Part shown: one piece after another, positions 6,000 to 13,363 of the stretch | Layout of the letters: each line of letters opens with the position of its first letter | Numbering within the stretch: position 1 is the stretch's first letter | Assembly: GCA_945876925.1 (NCBI GenBank) | Contig: CAMCQD010000004.1 | Coordinates: 1 to 16,110 of the forward strand | Source of the DNA: an uncultured Dermatophilus sp. | Lineage (GTDB): Bacteria > Actinomycetota > Actinomycetes > Actinomycetales > Dermatophilaceae | Length of the DNA: 16,110 bases | Direction of reading: 5' to 3' | Notes under the pieces: model-generated | Told to the model about the DNA's origin: nothing | Database searches by the model: none | The model's input: only the letters and a program-made list of their open reading frames with translations | Made by a program: the position numbers and the translations under genes

Positions 6000-7904
6000 G
6001 TCCAGCACGTCACCCAGGGCGGCGAGGAAGCTCTCGGCGCTGGTCCCGGCGGCCAGCAGCGCGGCGATGTTCGCGGGTTCGGCCAGGAGCTTGATGAGCT
6101 GGTCCAGCCCGTCGCGGAAGGCCTGCCGCCCGTCCGGGGACAGCGCGAACAGCAGCACCAGCCGCACGGTCGTAGCGCCCCACGGAATGCCTTTGTCACT
6201 CACCAGTACCGAGATCGCGGTCGCCTCAGCGTCCATGCGCATCGAGTGCGGGATCGCGAAGTTGCCCCCGAAGGACGTGGCTGAGCGTTCCTCGCGGTCG
6301 AGCACCCCGGCGAGGAAGTCCTCCCCTACGTAGCCCTCCCCGGCCATGCGGGCGGCCATCATCTCCAGCGCGGTTTCCTTCGTCGCCACGCTGGGCACGT
6401 GCAGGAAGAGGCTGGGGTCGATGAGCGTGAACAACGTGGTGCGGATGCGCCGGCGAATGTTGCGGTCCAGCTCGGCGGCGACGGCCGCGCTCACCTGTTC
6501 CAGGTCGGCGCGCGACAGCAGCGGGCTCACGGTCACCACCGGCGCGGCCGGCTCACCGCATGCCGGCCCGCACGACACCACGAGGTCGCTGCTGACCTCG
6601 GCCGGGTCGTACTCCAGGGCCGTGAGGACGCGCTCGATCACGGCCCGCCCGCGCAGCGCCGCCGTGAGGGCGCCGGTCACGCGGGCGCGCAGGTCGTAGT
6701 AGTGCGGCACGACGAGCGTGATCGTCAACAGGTCACGCTGCTCGAGGTAGGTGAGGTACTGCATGCCCATGTGGAGGGTCAGGTAGTCCACCTCGGCTGG
6801 GGGCACGGTGATGCCCAGGCGCTGTTCGAGGCGCTGGGCGAAGTCGAGCGCGAGGTCGTGGATAAGCGGGTGGTTGTCCTTGAAGGCCGTTCCCAGGGGG
6901 TGGGTCAGTGACAGCCCCGAGCGGGCCCGCGCGACGAGGTTCTGCACATGCAGCGTCGTCTTCAGCAGCATCGACGGGTCGCCCGGGCCCAGCAGGTATT
7001 TGGCGGCGACGAGGTCGAGGGTCTCGCTGACGAGCATCTTGAACTGCGGGTCGATGACGGCCTCGGCGGCGGCTGCGGAGTCCGCGCGCGTGGCCCGCAC
7101 CACGAGGATGCCGTAGAGGGCGTCCAGTTCGGAGCCGGGCAGCCGGACGCCGAGCACGTCCGCGACCACGCCGGCGATGGCGCGGCAGGCGGAGTCGATG
7201 ACGGTATCCCGTTTGCGTAGCGGCCATTCCGGGGCCGGCAGGGGGTGGCCTTCACGGATCCGGTCGCCGGTGACCGCCAGGTGCAGCAGGAGGTCGGCGA
7301 GGGCGTACTCGCTGAGTTCCAGATCGTTTTCCGCGACGACCTGGGCGACCCGGCGGCGCAGGGTGCCCAGGTCGAGGTGGGGGTACTCCTGCGTGAAGGC
7401 CTGCCACGTGGGCACCAGGCCCTGCCTGGACTGCTGCATGGTGTGGCGCACGACCCGGCGCCGGGAGCGTTCGGATCCCTCCAGCCAGATGAGGTGACGG
7501 TCCCGCCGGAGCACGAGCTCGTGCTCGCGCAGCACCTCGCGCGCCCGCGTCAGATCGGCCTGGAGCGTTGACTGGCTGACGAAGAGCCGGTCGGCGAGGT
7601 CGTGGATGCTCAGGGGGTCGCTGGCCTGGGCGAGGCGGCGGCACAGGTACTGCAGGCGGTGTTCGGGTGTGTCGATCTGCGAGGCGCGCTGGCGCAGGGC
7701 AGCCAGATGCTCGCGTCCCCGGGGGTCGAGCGAGTAGCCCCGGTGGGAGGTGAGCACGACGGAGCCGCGCCTGTTGAGCGTGGCGACGTAGGTCCGGATG
7801 CTGCGGGTCGAGACCCGCAGCTGGGCGGCGAGCTCCTCACCCGGCACGGGGCGGGGAGCCGCCGCCAGTATCTCGATCAGTGCCCGACGCTTGTCGAGCG
7901 ACAT
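5994..7904 (-). CDS. PTS-regulated transcriptional regulator, BglG/LicR type (HTH-PRD-PRD-EIIB-like-EIIA)
   Basis: A 636-residue regulator of the adjacent beta-glucoside PTS. Domains: an HTH_11-like helix-turn-helix at about 5-55 (STRSIRTYVATLNRRG), a second Mga/LicR-type HTH at about 95-140 (HDLADRLFVSQSTLQADLTR), PRD1 at about 175-275, PRD2 at about 285-390 (conserved His346 in DNHPLIHD and His378 in LTLHMG), an EIIB-like segment at about 392-450, and a Fru/Mtl-type EIIA domain at about 495-634 with the phosphorylatable His553 in GGNFAIPHSM. By family knowledge it is a DNA-binding activator controlled by phosphorylation from HPr and the PTS, not an RNA antiterminator. PRD1 shows a His at 209 (LLLHLA), but the position where the second PRD1 His is expected reads ALYGILVVR. 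The ATG at 7904 follows the EIIB stop by two bases; the open frame upstream only shadows EIIB. Confidence 0.92.
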   Translation of the reverse strand: MSLDKRRALIEILAAAPRPVPGEELAAQLRVSTRSIRTYVATLNRRGSVVLTSHRGYSLDPRGREHLAALRQRASQIDTPEHRLQYLCRRLAQASDPLSIHDLADRLFVSQSTLQADLTRAREVLREHELVLRRDRHLIWLEGSERSRRRVVRHTMQQSRQGLVPTWQAFTQEYPHLDLGTLRRRVAQVVAENDLELSEYALADLLLHLAVTGDRIREGHPLPAPEWPLRKRDTVIDSACRAIAGVVADVLGVRLPGSELDALYGILVVRATRADSAAAAEAVIDPQFKMLVSETLDLVAAKYLLGPGDPSMLLKTTLHVQNLVARARSGLSLTHPLGTAFKDNHPLIHDLALDFAQRLEQRLGITVPPAEVDYLTLHMGMQYLTYLEQRDLLTITLVVPHYYDLRARVTGALTAALRGRAVIERVLTALEYDPAEVSSDLVVSCGPACGEPAAPVVTVSPLLSRADLEQVSAAVAAELDRNIRRRIRTTLFTLIDPSLFLHVPSVATKETALEMMAARMAGEGYVGEDFLAGVLDREERSATSFGGNFAIPHSMRMDAEATAISVLVSDKGIPWGATTVRLVLLFALSPDGRQAFRDGLDQLIKLLAEPANIAALLAAGTSAESFLAALGDVLDR

Positions 7905-7906
7905 GT

Positions 7907-8206
7907 TTACTTCCCGGCGGCCAGCTTGCGGGCCTGGGCCATGGCGGCTTTGCCGTCCATCATCCCGTAGGCGCGCATGTCGATGACGCCGGACGGAATA
8001 CCCCTGGGGTCGGCGAGTTTCTTGACGTCCTTTTCCTTGAAGCGGATCTGCGGGCCGAGCAGGATAACGTCGTAGGAGCCGATGACCGACTCGAGTTCGC
8101 CGATCGGCACGGCCTCGACAACGTCGCCCTCGGCGGCGTGCTTTTTCATGTTGCTGGTGAGCAGGCTGGTGGACATGCCAGCGGCGCACACGAGCAGGAC
8201 CTTCAT
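7907..8206 (-). CDS. celA: PTS system EIIB component, lactose/cellobiose family
   Basis: A 99-residue cytosolic phosphocarrier that passes phosphate from EIIA to the incoming beta-glucoside bound by EIIC. The N-terminus MKVLLVCAAGMSTSLL is the classic P-loop of this family, with the phosphorylated Cys at residue 7. The length matches single-domain CelA/ChbB/LicB proteins. An AAGGAG ribosome-binding site lies upstream of the ATG at 8206. It is the second gene of the leftward arm: EIIA is 40 bp upstream and the regulator starts 2 bp downstream, so the three are almost certainly one operon. The separate B protein favours a cellobiose/chitobiose-type over a lactose-type system (where B is usually fused to C). 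The symbol is by family, not by proven substrate. Confidence 0.94.
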   Translation of the reverse strand: MKVLLVCAAGMSTSLLTSNMKKHAAEGDVVEAVPIGELESVIGSYDVILLGPQIRFKEKDVKKLADPRGIPSGVIDMRAYGMMDGKAAMAQARKLAAGK

Positions 8207-8246
8207 GGTGATCTCCTTTGATCGGTGACGGGCCGGCCTGCTGTGG

Positions 8247-8570
8247 TCAGACGGCCGGGGAACGTAAGGCGGCGTGGATTTCCACGAGTTCGTCGGCGAG
8301 GTCGCGGATGAGCATTGCTCCGGTCAGGTGGTCCTGGGCGTGCACGAGGATGATGTTGACTGGCACGGCGTTGCCGCGCGCCTCCTGCGTCAGCATGCTC
8401 GTCTGGGCGCCGTGGGCCTCGTGGAGGTACGTGTCGGCCTGGGCCAGGTGCGCGCGGGCCGCGTCCATGTCGCCCTCGCGGGCCTCGCGGATGGCCATCA
8501 TGGCCAGCGATTTGGCGTTGCCGGCGACCGAGATGATCTTGAACGCGGCTTCGTAATCGGCAGGGTTCAT
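8247..8570 (-). CDS. celC: PTS system EIIA component, lactose/cellobiose family
   Basis: A 107-residue, all-helical trimeric phosphocarrier that accepts phosphate from HPr and hands it to EIIB. The conserved helix VNIILVHAQDHLTGAM holds the phosphorylated His77 and the metal-binding Asp80 known from LacF/CelC proteins. The N-terminal IISVAGNAKSLAMMAIREAREGD helix is also typical. Length is normal. It is the first gene of the leftward arm, facing EIIC across a 244-bp promoter region. A GAAGGG ribosome-binding site lies about 11 bases before the ATG at 8570, somewhat far. This free EIIA belongs to a different fold family from the EIIA domain in the regulator two genes downstream. Confidence 0.94.
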   Translation of the reverse strand: MNPADYEAAFKIISVAGNAKSLAMMAIREAREGDMDAARAHLAQADTYLHEAHGAQTSMLTQEARGNAVPVNIILVHAQDHLTGAMLIRDLADELVEIHAALRSPAV

Positions 8571-8814
8571 GGGCAGGGTTTCCCTTCTGCGTGATCCGGC
8601 GGACGTCCCGAGGCGGCAACGTGGCGCTTGGTGTTCACCCTAGGGACGGGGGTATGGGGCGTCCATCCGCTCTTCTTCCGCCATGGCGGAACCTGCTCTG
8701 GTGGAGGGGCGGGGGGTGAACCACGCAGGATGTACCTCGTCCTGACCGCGGCTCTGGCACGTTACCTGCCGCAGCCTTCCCCTCAACGATGAGGACACTC
8801 GAAAGGAAAAGGAC
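8571..8814. promoter_or_regulatory. Divergent promoter/operator region of the beta-glucoside PTS locus
   Basis: This 244-bp gap must hold promoters for both arms. Seen directly: a perfect 16-bp palindrome TTCCGCCATGGCGGAA (8676-8691); an inverted pair GTTCACCC (8633-8640) and GGGTGAAC (8714-8721); and a second inverted pair GGCAACGTGGC (8615-8625) and GGCACGTTACC (8756-8766), matching at 9 of 11 positions when one is reverse-complemented. The outer pair lies 45 and 49 bases from the two start codons. I infer binding sites for the adjacent regulator or a global regulator. No confident -10 or -35 boxes were found. Confidence 0.55.
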
Positions 8815-10248
8815 ATGGCGTCCTTCGGAGAAGTCATCAACGACAAGGTGATCCCGCCGATCCTCACCTTCGTTAACACCCGCCCGATCACCGCGCTGAA
8901 GAACGGCATGATGTTCGTGATGCCGCTTACTATCGTGGGAGCCATATTCCTGCTACTGGGCAATCTGCCTATTCCGGCCTGGCTCGAGTGGCTGGAGACG
9001 CCCGGTTTTCCGAGCATCCTGGGCGCGATCTTCAATGGAGTGTACGTATCGACTTTTAACATGCTCGGCGTCGTCGCGTGCATGGGGATCGCTTACAGCT
9101 GGGTTCGCAATGAGGGCTTCGATGCGGCACCGGCGGCTTTCTGGGCACTGTGCACCATGGTGCTGCTCACCCCGCTGCAGCTCACCCCCGAGGGCGCGAC
9201 TCAGCCTGTCGAGGGCGTCCTGCCCCTGATCTGGTCGGGGTCGCAGGGCATGGTGGGCGGCATCATCGTCGCCTTCTTCGTCGGCCTCTCGTACACGTGG
9301 TTCCTGCGGCGGGACATCACCATCAAGATGCCCGACGGCGTGCCCCCGAATGTCGCCACCGCCTTCACCTCGCTGATCCCCGGCGCCGCGATCATGACGA
9401 TCGCCGCCGTCATCTTCGGTATCTTCCGGGCCTTCGGCACCACGATGATCGAGACGATCTACACGTCGATCCAGACGCCATTGCAGGGCCTGTCTGACTC
9501 GCTGCCGGGCATCATCGTCGTCTCCTTCCTCATCCCGTTCCTGTGGTTCTTCGGCGTACACGGCTCGTCCATCGTCTCTGGCGTGATGAGCCCGATCGCC
9601 TTGTCCAACACGGCCGCGAATCAGGCGATCATCGACAGTGGCCGCGAGCTGACGATCGAGAACGGCGGACGCATCTTCACGATGCAGTTCCTGGACAACT
9701 ACGTGAACATGACCGGCGCCGGCGTCACTATCGGCCTGGTCGTCTACATGCTGCTGCTAGCCAAGTCGACCCAGTTCAAGACCCTTGGCCGCCTGGGCGG
9801 TGCGCCCGCGGTGTTCAACATCAACGAGCCGATCACCTTCGGCACCCCGATCGTCATGAACCCGCTGCTGGCCGTGCCGTTCTTCCTGACCCCGCTGATC
9901 AACTCGACGCTGCTCTACTTCGGGATGGCCACCGGCCTGCTGCCGTTGTTCGGCGGCGTGATGGCCCCGTGGACGACCCCGCCGATCGTCTCGGGATTCA
10001 TCATCGGCGGGTGGCGGCACGCCGTGTTCCAGGTCCTGTGCCTCGGCATTGCCATCGCGGTGTACTTCCTGTTCGCCCGCGCCGCCGACGCGCTCGCCTA
10101 CCGGGATGAGCAGGCCGCCCGCGCCGGGTACGAGGAGGAGCACGACACCGCCGGGCCCGGAGACGGGCAGATGGCCCAGGACGAACTGGTCATGAGCGAG
10201 GCGGGGAAACCGGCCACCGGATCTGAGCTGCACGACGAGAGGAACTGA
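8815..10248 (+). CDS. celB: PTS system EIIC permease, lactose/cellobiose family
   Basis: A 477-residue membrane permease that carries the beta-glucoside through the membrane while EIIB phosphorylates it. About ten hydrophobic segments can be seen between residues 30 and 422. Family landmarks are GVHGSSIVSG (His249) and VFNINEPITFGTPIVMNP (Glu338); these correspond to the His and Glu that bind sugar in the solved Bacillus cereus ChbC structure. The last 50 residues (from about 428) are polar and acidic, a longer tail than many homologues. The start ATG at 8815 has AGGAAAAGGA just upstream. It is the first gene of the rightward arm, 6 bp before the GH1 gene. Substrate specificity (cellobiose, salicin, arbutin or other) cannot be read from sequence alone. 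Confidence 0.95.
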   Translation: MASFGEVINDKVIPPILTFVNTRPITALKNGMMFVMPLTIVGAIFLLLGNLPIPAWLEWLETPGFPSILGAIFNGVYVSTFNMLGVVACMGIAYSWVRNEGFDAAPAAFWALCTMVLLTPLQLTPEGATQPVEGVLPLIWSGSQGMVGGIIVAFFVGLSYTWFLRRDITIKMPDGVPPNVATAFTSLIPGAAIMTIAAVIFGIFRAFGTTMIETIYTSIQTPLQGLSDSLPGIIVVSFLIPFLWFFGVHGSSIVSGVMSPIALSNTAANQAIIDSGRELTIENGGRIFTMQFLDNYVNMTGAGVTIGLVVYMLLLAKSTQFKTLGRLGGAPAVFNINEPITFGTPIVMNPLLAVPFFLTPLINSTLLYFGMATGLLPLFGGVMAPWTTPPIVSGFIIGGWRHAVFQVLCLGIAIAVYFLFARAADALAYRDEQAARAGYEEEHDTAGPGDGQMAQDELVMSEAGKPATGSELHDERN

Positions 10249-10254
10249 CTGATC

Positions 10255-11616
10255 ATGGCATTCCCGAGCGACTTCTTCTGGGGCGCTTCGAGCAGCGCCT
10301 ATCAGATCGAGGGTGCCTCCCGCGCCGACGGCAAAGGGCCGAGCGTGCAGGACACCAAGGCAATACCCGAGGGCACGCCCGATTTCACGGTGTGCTCCGG
10401 CCACTACGGACGCTACGCCGAGGATGTGCTGCTCTTCGCCGAGCTGGGCCTGAAGGCCTACCGCTTCTCGATTGCGTGGACGCGCATCATTCCCCAGGGA
10501 ACCGGTGAGGTGAACCAGGCCGGGATCGATTTCTACGACAACCTCATCAACGAGCTGCGGGGCCAGGGCATCGAGCCCATCGTGACGATCTACCACTTCG
10601 ACCTGCCGGCGGCGCTGGAGGCGAAGGGAGGCTGGGCCAGCCGGGAGACCATCGAGGCGTTCGTCCGCTTCAGCCGGATCTGCTTCGAGCGGTTCGGCGA
10701 CCGGGTGACCTACTGGCAGACGATTAACGAGCAGAACGTAATGACCCTGGTCGCCGATCACGTAGTCGGCGGGTCACGGGAGGACTACCCGATCTACCAG
10801 GCGAACCACCACATGTTCGTCGCCCAGAGCCAGGCGATGGCTCTCCTGCACGAGTTGCGCCCGGAGTGCAAGATCGGCCCGGCGCCGAACATCAGCGTCA
10901 CTATCCCCGCCTCATCCGACCCGAAGGATGTCCTCGCCGCCCGGTACTGGGACGCCGTCCGTAACTGGCTCTACCTGGACGCCGCCGTATACGGCGAGTA
11001 CAACACGCTCGCCCTGGACTTCATCACCCGCTCCGGGCACAGCCTCGACGTCACCGATGAGGATCTGGCCATCATGAAGAACGGCAAGCCGGACTTCATC
11101 GCCTTCAACTACTACAACACCGACACGGTGGCGTACGTCGAGGGAAAGACCCTGGTAGACGAGGACGGCAATATCCACGGGCCGGGCGAGCCCGCAGACA
11201 ACCCGCACCTGGCGAGGACGCGGTTCTCGGGATGGTGGATCGACCCGGTCGGCTTCCGCACGACGTTGCAGGAGATCCATTCCCGGTACCGGTTGCCGCT
11301 CATCGTCACCGAGAACGGCCTCGGCGAGCAGGACGAACTCGTGAACGGCGAGGTGAACGACGACTACCGGATCGACTACCTGCGCGACCATATCACCCAG
11401 ATGAAAGCGGCGATCGACTCGGGTGTGCCGGTGTTCGGGTACAACCCGTGGTCGGTGATGGACCTCATCTCCACCCACGAGGGCTTCCTCAAGCGTTACG
11501 GGTTCATCTACGTCAATCGAACCAATGACGACGAACTGGATCTGGCCCGGATTAAGAAGAAGAGCTTCGGCTGGTACCGCAAGGTCATCGACTCCAATGG
11601 GGCCGACCTGAGCTGA
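10255..11616 (+). CDS. Glycoside hydrolase family 1, probable 6-phospho-beta-glucosidase
   Basis: A 453-residue cytosolic enzyme expected to cleave the phosphorylated beta-glucoside delivered by the PTS into glucose 6-phosphate and glucose or aglycone. The GH1 opening FPSDFFWGASSSAYQIEGA, acid/base Glu159 in TINEQNV and nucleophile Glu353 in VTENGLG are all present. The C-terminal loop DLISTHEGFLKRYGFIYV holds Ser406, Lys413 and Tyr415, the Ser-x(n)-Lys-x-Tyr arrangement that binds the 6-phosphate in phospho-glycosidases; this supports a phosphorylated substrate over a free one. The 6-phospho-galactoside alternative cannot be excluded. The ATG at 10255 lies 6 bp after the EIIC stop, with GAGAGG inside the EIIC end as ribosome-binding site, so the pair is co-transcribed. 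Confidence 0.93.
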   Translation: MAFPSDFFWGASSSAYQIEGASRADGKGPSVQDTKAIPEGTPDFTVCSGHYGRYAEDVLLFAELGLKAYRFSIAWTRIIPQGTGEVNQAGIDFYDNLINELRGQGIEPIVTIYHFDLPAALEAKGGWASRETIEAFVRFSRICFERFGDRVTYWQTINEQNVMTLVADHVVGGSREDYPIYQANHHMFVAQSQAMALLHELRPECKIGPAPNISVTIPASSDPKDVLAARYWDAVRNWLYLDAAVYGEYNTLALDFITRSGHSLDVTDEDLAIMKNGKPDFIAFNYYNTDTVAYVEGKTLVDEDGNIHGPGEPADNPHLARTRFSGWWIDPVGFRTTLQEIHSRYRLPLIVTENGLGEQDELVNGEVNDDYRIDYLRDHITQMKAAIDSGVPVFGYNPWSVMDLISTHEGFLKRYGFIYVNRTNDDELDLARIKKKSFGWYRKVIDSNGADLS

Positions 11617-11724
11617 CCCCGCCACAGTGCGGGGGTGCGCCGGGAGCGAGGTAACGCCCCCGGCCCACCAGCCCCGGCCCGCCACAGTGCGGGGTCTGGC
11701 GCATCAGCGCTAACCCCGCACTGT
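11617..11724. terminator. Repeated GC-rich hairpins after the GH1 gene
   Basis: A 17-bp sequence, CCCGCCACAGTGCGGGG, occurs twice as an exact direct repeat (11618-11634 and 11678-11694, 60 bp apart). The first copy, starting one base after the GH1 stop codon, folds as a 6-bp stem CCCCGC/GCGGGG. The second copy supplies the left arm of a perfect 12-bp inverted repeat: ACAGTGCGGGGT (11684-11695) with ACCCCGCACTGT (11713-11724), 17-base loop. A short T-run follows at 11741-11744. The cluster probably ends the EIIC-GH1 transcript. Confidence 0.65.
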
Positions 11725-12122
11725 TCTCGTGCGCCTGGGGTTTTCCCGCGTCCGGGTCCCGGGAGCTGGCCGCTTGTGCCGCGCCCCGGCTGCTGCGGGG
11801 CATTATTTCTCGCCGGGAGCTTCGCCCCGTCCGGGAGTACGTCGCGATCGGCTCGGAGTATGACAGCTTCGCGAGCGCCGCGCAGGCCACCGTCGTAAGT
11901 CCCGGCTGATTTCCTGACCGGGAGCGAGCCCGCCTCGCCCTCTGCGGGGACAGTGACATTGGCCAGCCAGGCAAGTCCCTGGGTCAGCGCGGTCAGCGCA
12001 GCAACGCCCGCACGCGTCCTGCGTCACGTAACTGGCCAGGTTCCGGGCCCGGGAAAGCCGGGGATCGCCAGGCCGGCTACACCGTGTCAGGCCCCTTCAG
12101 TGCTCCGGCCCGGATGCCCGGT
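11725..12122. other. Intergenic stretch with no recognised gene
   Basis: About 400 bp between the GH1 terminator cluster and the end of the leftward FGD-repeat gene. I see no tRNA, no clear ribosome-binding site plus start, and no known RNA. One plus-strand frame ending with TGA at about 11910 has high GC at third positions and reads like a protein end (VREYVAIGSEYDSFASA), so a gene remnant is possible. A tandem GGTCAGCGC pair lies near 11983-12000. Confidence 0.4.
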
Positions 12123-12719
12123 TCAGAACCAGCGCCAGCGTTTCCCGGGCTTGACCCCCGGCTGCAGGGCGATCACCTTGATATCGCCGAATACACCCGA
12201 GCAGTGCAAGGACACGTAGGGTCCGGGCCGGGGCGGGACCGTGCCGAGTTCGACCTTGTTGTCACCGAAGACGGTGCTGCCGCGCAGCTCGGCCCGCATC
12301 CCCTCAGGCACCACGATCCTGAGGTCACCGAACACGCCGAAGAAGTCGATGCGGTTCTCCCCGGGCTGGATCGCGGCTTCGCGCAGATCCAGGTACACGT
12401 CGCCGAATAGCGAGAACACCCGGGACCGGGACGGCACGGCCCACCAGCCAACCCGCTTGATGTCCCCGAAGATCGCGCTGAACGATTCGGAGGCCCGCCG
12501 CGGCTGCACCTGCCCGCCGGCCTGCCGCTGCACCTGTCCGCTACCGGTGCCGGTAGCCGGCGTGCCGATGACGGGCAGCTCGCCCCCGTCGTGGTGGATC
12601 ACCTCGCTGGCCGGACGCGGACGCACCTCATCCTGGATGCCGTCCGGCATGCCCTCAACTGGCCGCTGCCGCGGGCCTGGCTGATCCGCTTGCTTCCCGC
12701 CTTCGTACTCCCAGGTCAT
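12123..12719 (-). CDS. LiaF-C-like FGD-repeat protein (cell-wall stress response family), no membrane domain
   Basis: A 198-residue protein. Residues 1-78 are Pro/Gln/Gly-rich and probably disordered. Residues 79-190 contain five strand-turn units with FGD cores at 84-86, 105-107, 130-132, 151-153 and 177-179 (for example SAIFGDIKR, FSLFGDVYLDL, FGVFGDLRIVVPEGM). This repeat is the signature of the beta-helical C-terminal domain of LiaF/YvqF proteins (DUF2154-like, cell-wall-active antibiotic response), which in Firmicutes restrains the LiaS sensor kinase. The usual partners in one chain, membrane helices or a DUF1707 domain, are missing here, so it is probably soluble. The ATG at 12719 has AGGAG about 10 bases upstream. 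It follows cutA by 72 bp in the same direction. The family call is good; the biological role here is unknown. Confidence 0.78.
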   Translation of the reverse strand: MTWEYEGGKQADQPGPRQRPVEGMPDGIQDEVRPRPASEVIHHDGGELPVIGTPATGTGSGQVQRQAGGQVQPRRASESFSAIFGDIKRVGWWAVPSRSRVFSLFGDVYLDLREAAIQPGENRIDFFGVFGDLRIVVPEGMRAELRGSTVFGDNKVELGTVPPRPGPYVSLHCSGVFGDIKVIALQPGVKPGKRWRWF

Positions 12720-12791
12720 GCCCCTGCCTCTCCTGCCTCACCCGTTCCATTTCACCGTACGGGAATCAGCGGAATGGCACGCGCCGTCCCG

Positions 12792-13130
12792 CTACGACCC
12801 CGTGGTCTCAGCCGCCACCCAGGCGAGGTAGCCGGGATCCCCGCCGATCAGCGGCATCGCGATGATGCAGGGCACGTCATAGGGGTGCAGCTCGCGCACC
12901 CGCCGGGTGAGCTCGGGCACCAGGCGGGCGACGGTGTGCAGGTGCGCGCGGGATTCGGCCTCATCATTAACCTGGCCTTCCCACCGGAAGATCGACCTGA
13001 CCTGGGGCGTTATCTGGCCGCACGCAATGATCCGCTCGGCCACCAGGGTACGGGCGATGCCCGCTAGCTGCTCCCCGGGCGGGCCGGTGACGATGACCTC
13101 GACGCATTCTGCAGTGTGGTTGTCCCGCAT
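12792..13130 (-). CDS. cutA: CutA-like divalent cation tolerance protein
   Basis: A 112-residue ferredoxin-fold protein expected to form a very stable trimer. Family features in order: a beta strand (CVEVIVTGPPGEQLAGIARTL), VAERIIACGQI, IFRWEGQVNDEAES, and the C-terminal RELHPYDVPCIIAMPLIGGDPGYLAWV. The HPYDVP motif is diagnostic. The usual PEI becomes PCI here. CutA was first linked to copper tolerance in E. coli; its molecular role is still debated, so the name should not be read as a proven metal function. It has no strong ribosome-binding site. It lies between the glycosylase and the FGD-repeat gene, all transcribed leftward, with a 233-bp gap on the glycosylase side in which I see no other feature. 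Confidence 0.92.
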   Translation of the reverse strand: MRDNHTAECVEVIVTGPPGEQLAGIARTLVAERIIACGQITPQVRSIFRWEGQVNDEAESRAHLHTVARLVPELTRRVRELHPYDVPCIIAMPLIGGDPGYLAWVAAETTGS

Positions 13131-13363
13131 GGCCGCCCATCATGCCAGCCGGTAGCGGCCCGGGCACCTGATCCGCTTACCGCGCATCCACTACGCCCCC
13201 GGCGCCGGCCTCCCGCGGCCCACCGGGCGTCCCGGGCGGTCGCGGCTTCCTCACAACGCGGGCTGCTTGACCCGGTGAGGGCTCGCCGTCCCCAGGCGGG
13301 GAGTCCGCGCCCACCAGGGGACGCAGCGCAGGCACCTGACGGCGCGTCCGGGTGGCGTTCTCG

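Noticed and set aside
7905..8189. N-terminal extension of the PTS regulator by about 95 residues
   Set aside because: It lies entirely over the EIIB gene in another frame and is Arg-rich noise; the HTH domain begins right after ATG 7904.
9757..10761. 334-codon minus-strand frame across EIIC and GH1
   Set aside because: Runs across two clear plus-strand genes with conserved motifs; no recognisable domain of its own.
10912..11685. 257-codon minus-strand frame opposite the GH1 gene
   Set aside because: Shadow of the GH1 coding sequence; both GH1 catalytic motifs are on the plus strand.
13131..13363. Possible tRNA or small gene between cutA and the glycosylase gene
   Set aside because: No T-loop-like sequence, no hairpin set and no start with a ribosome-binding site seen.
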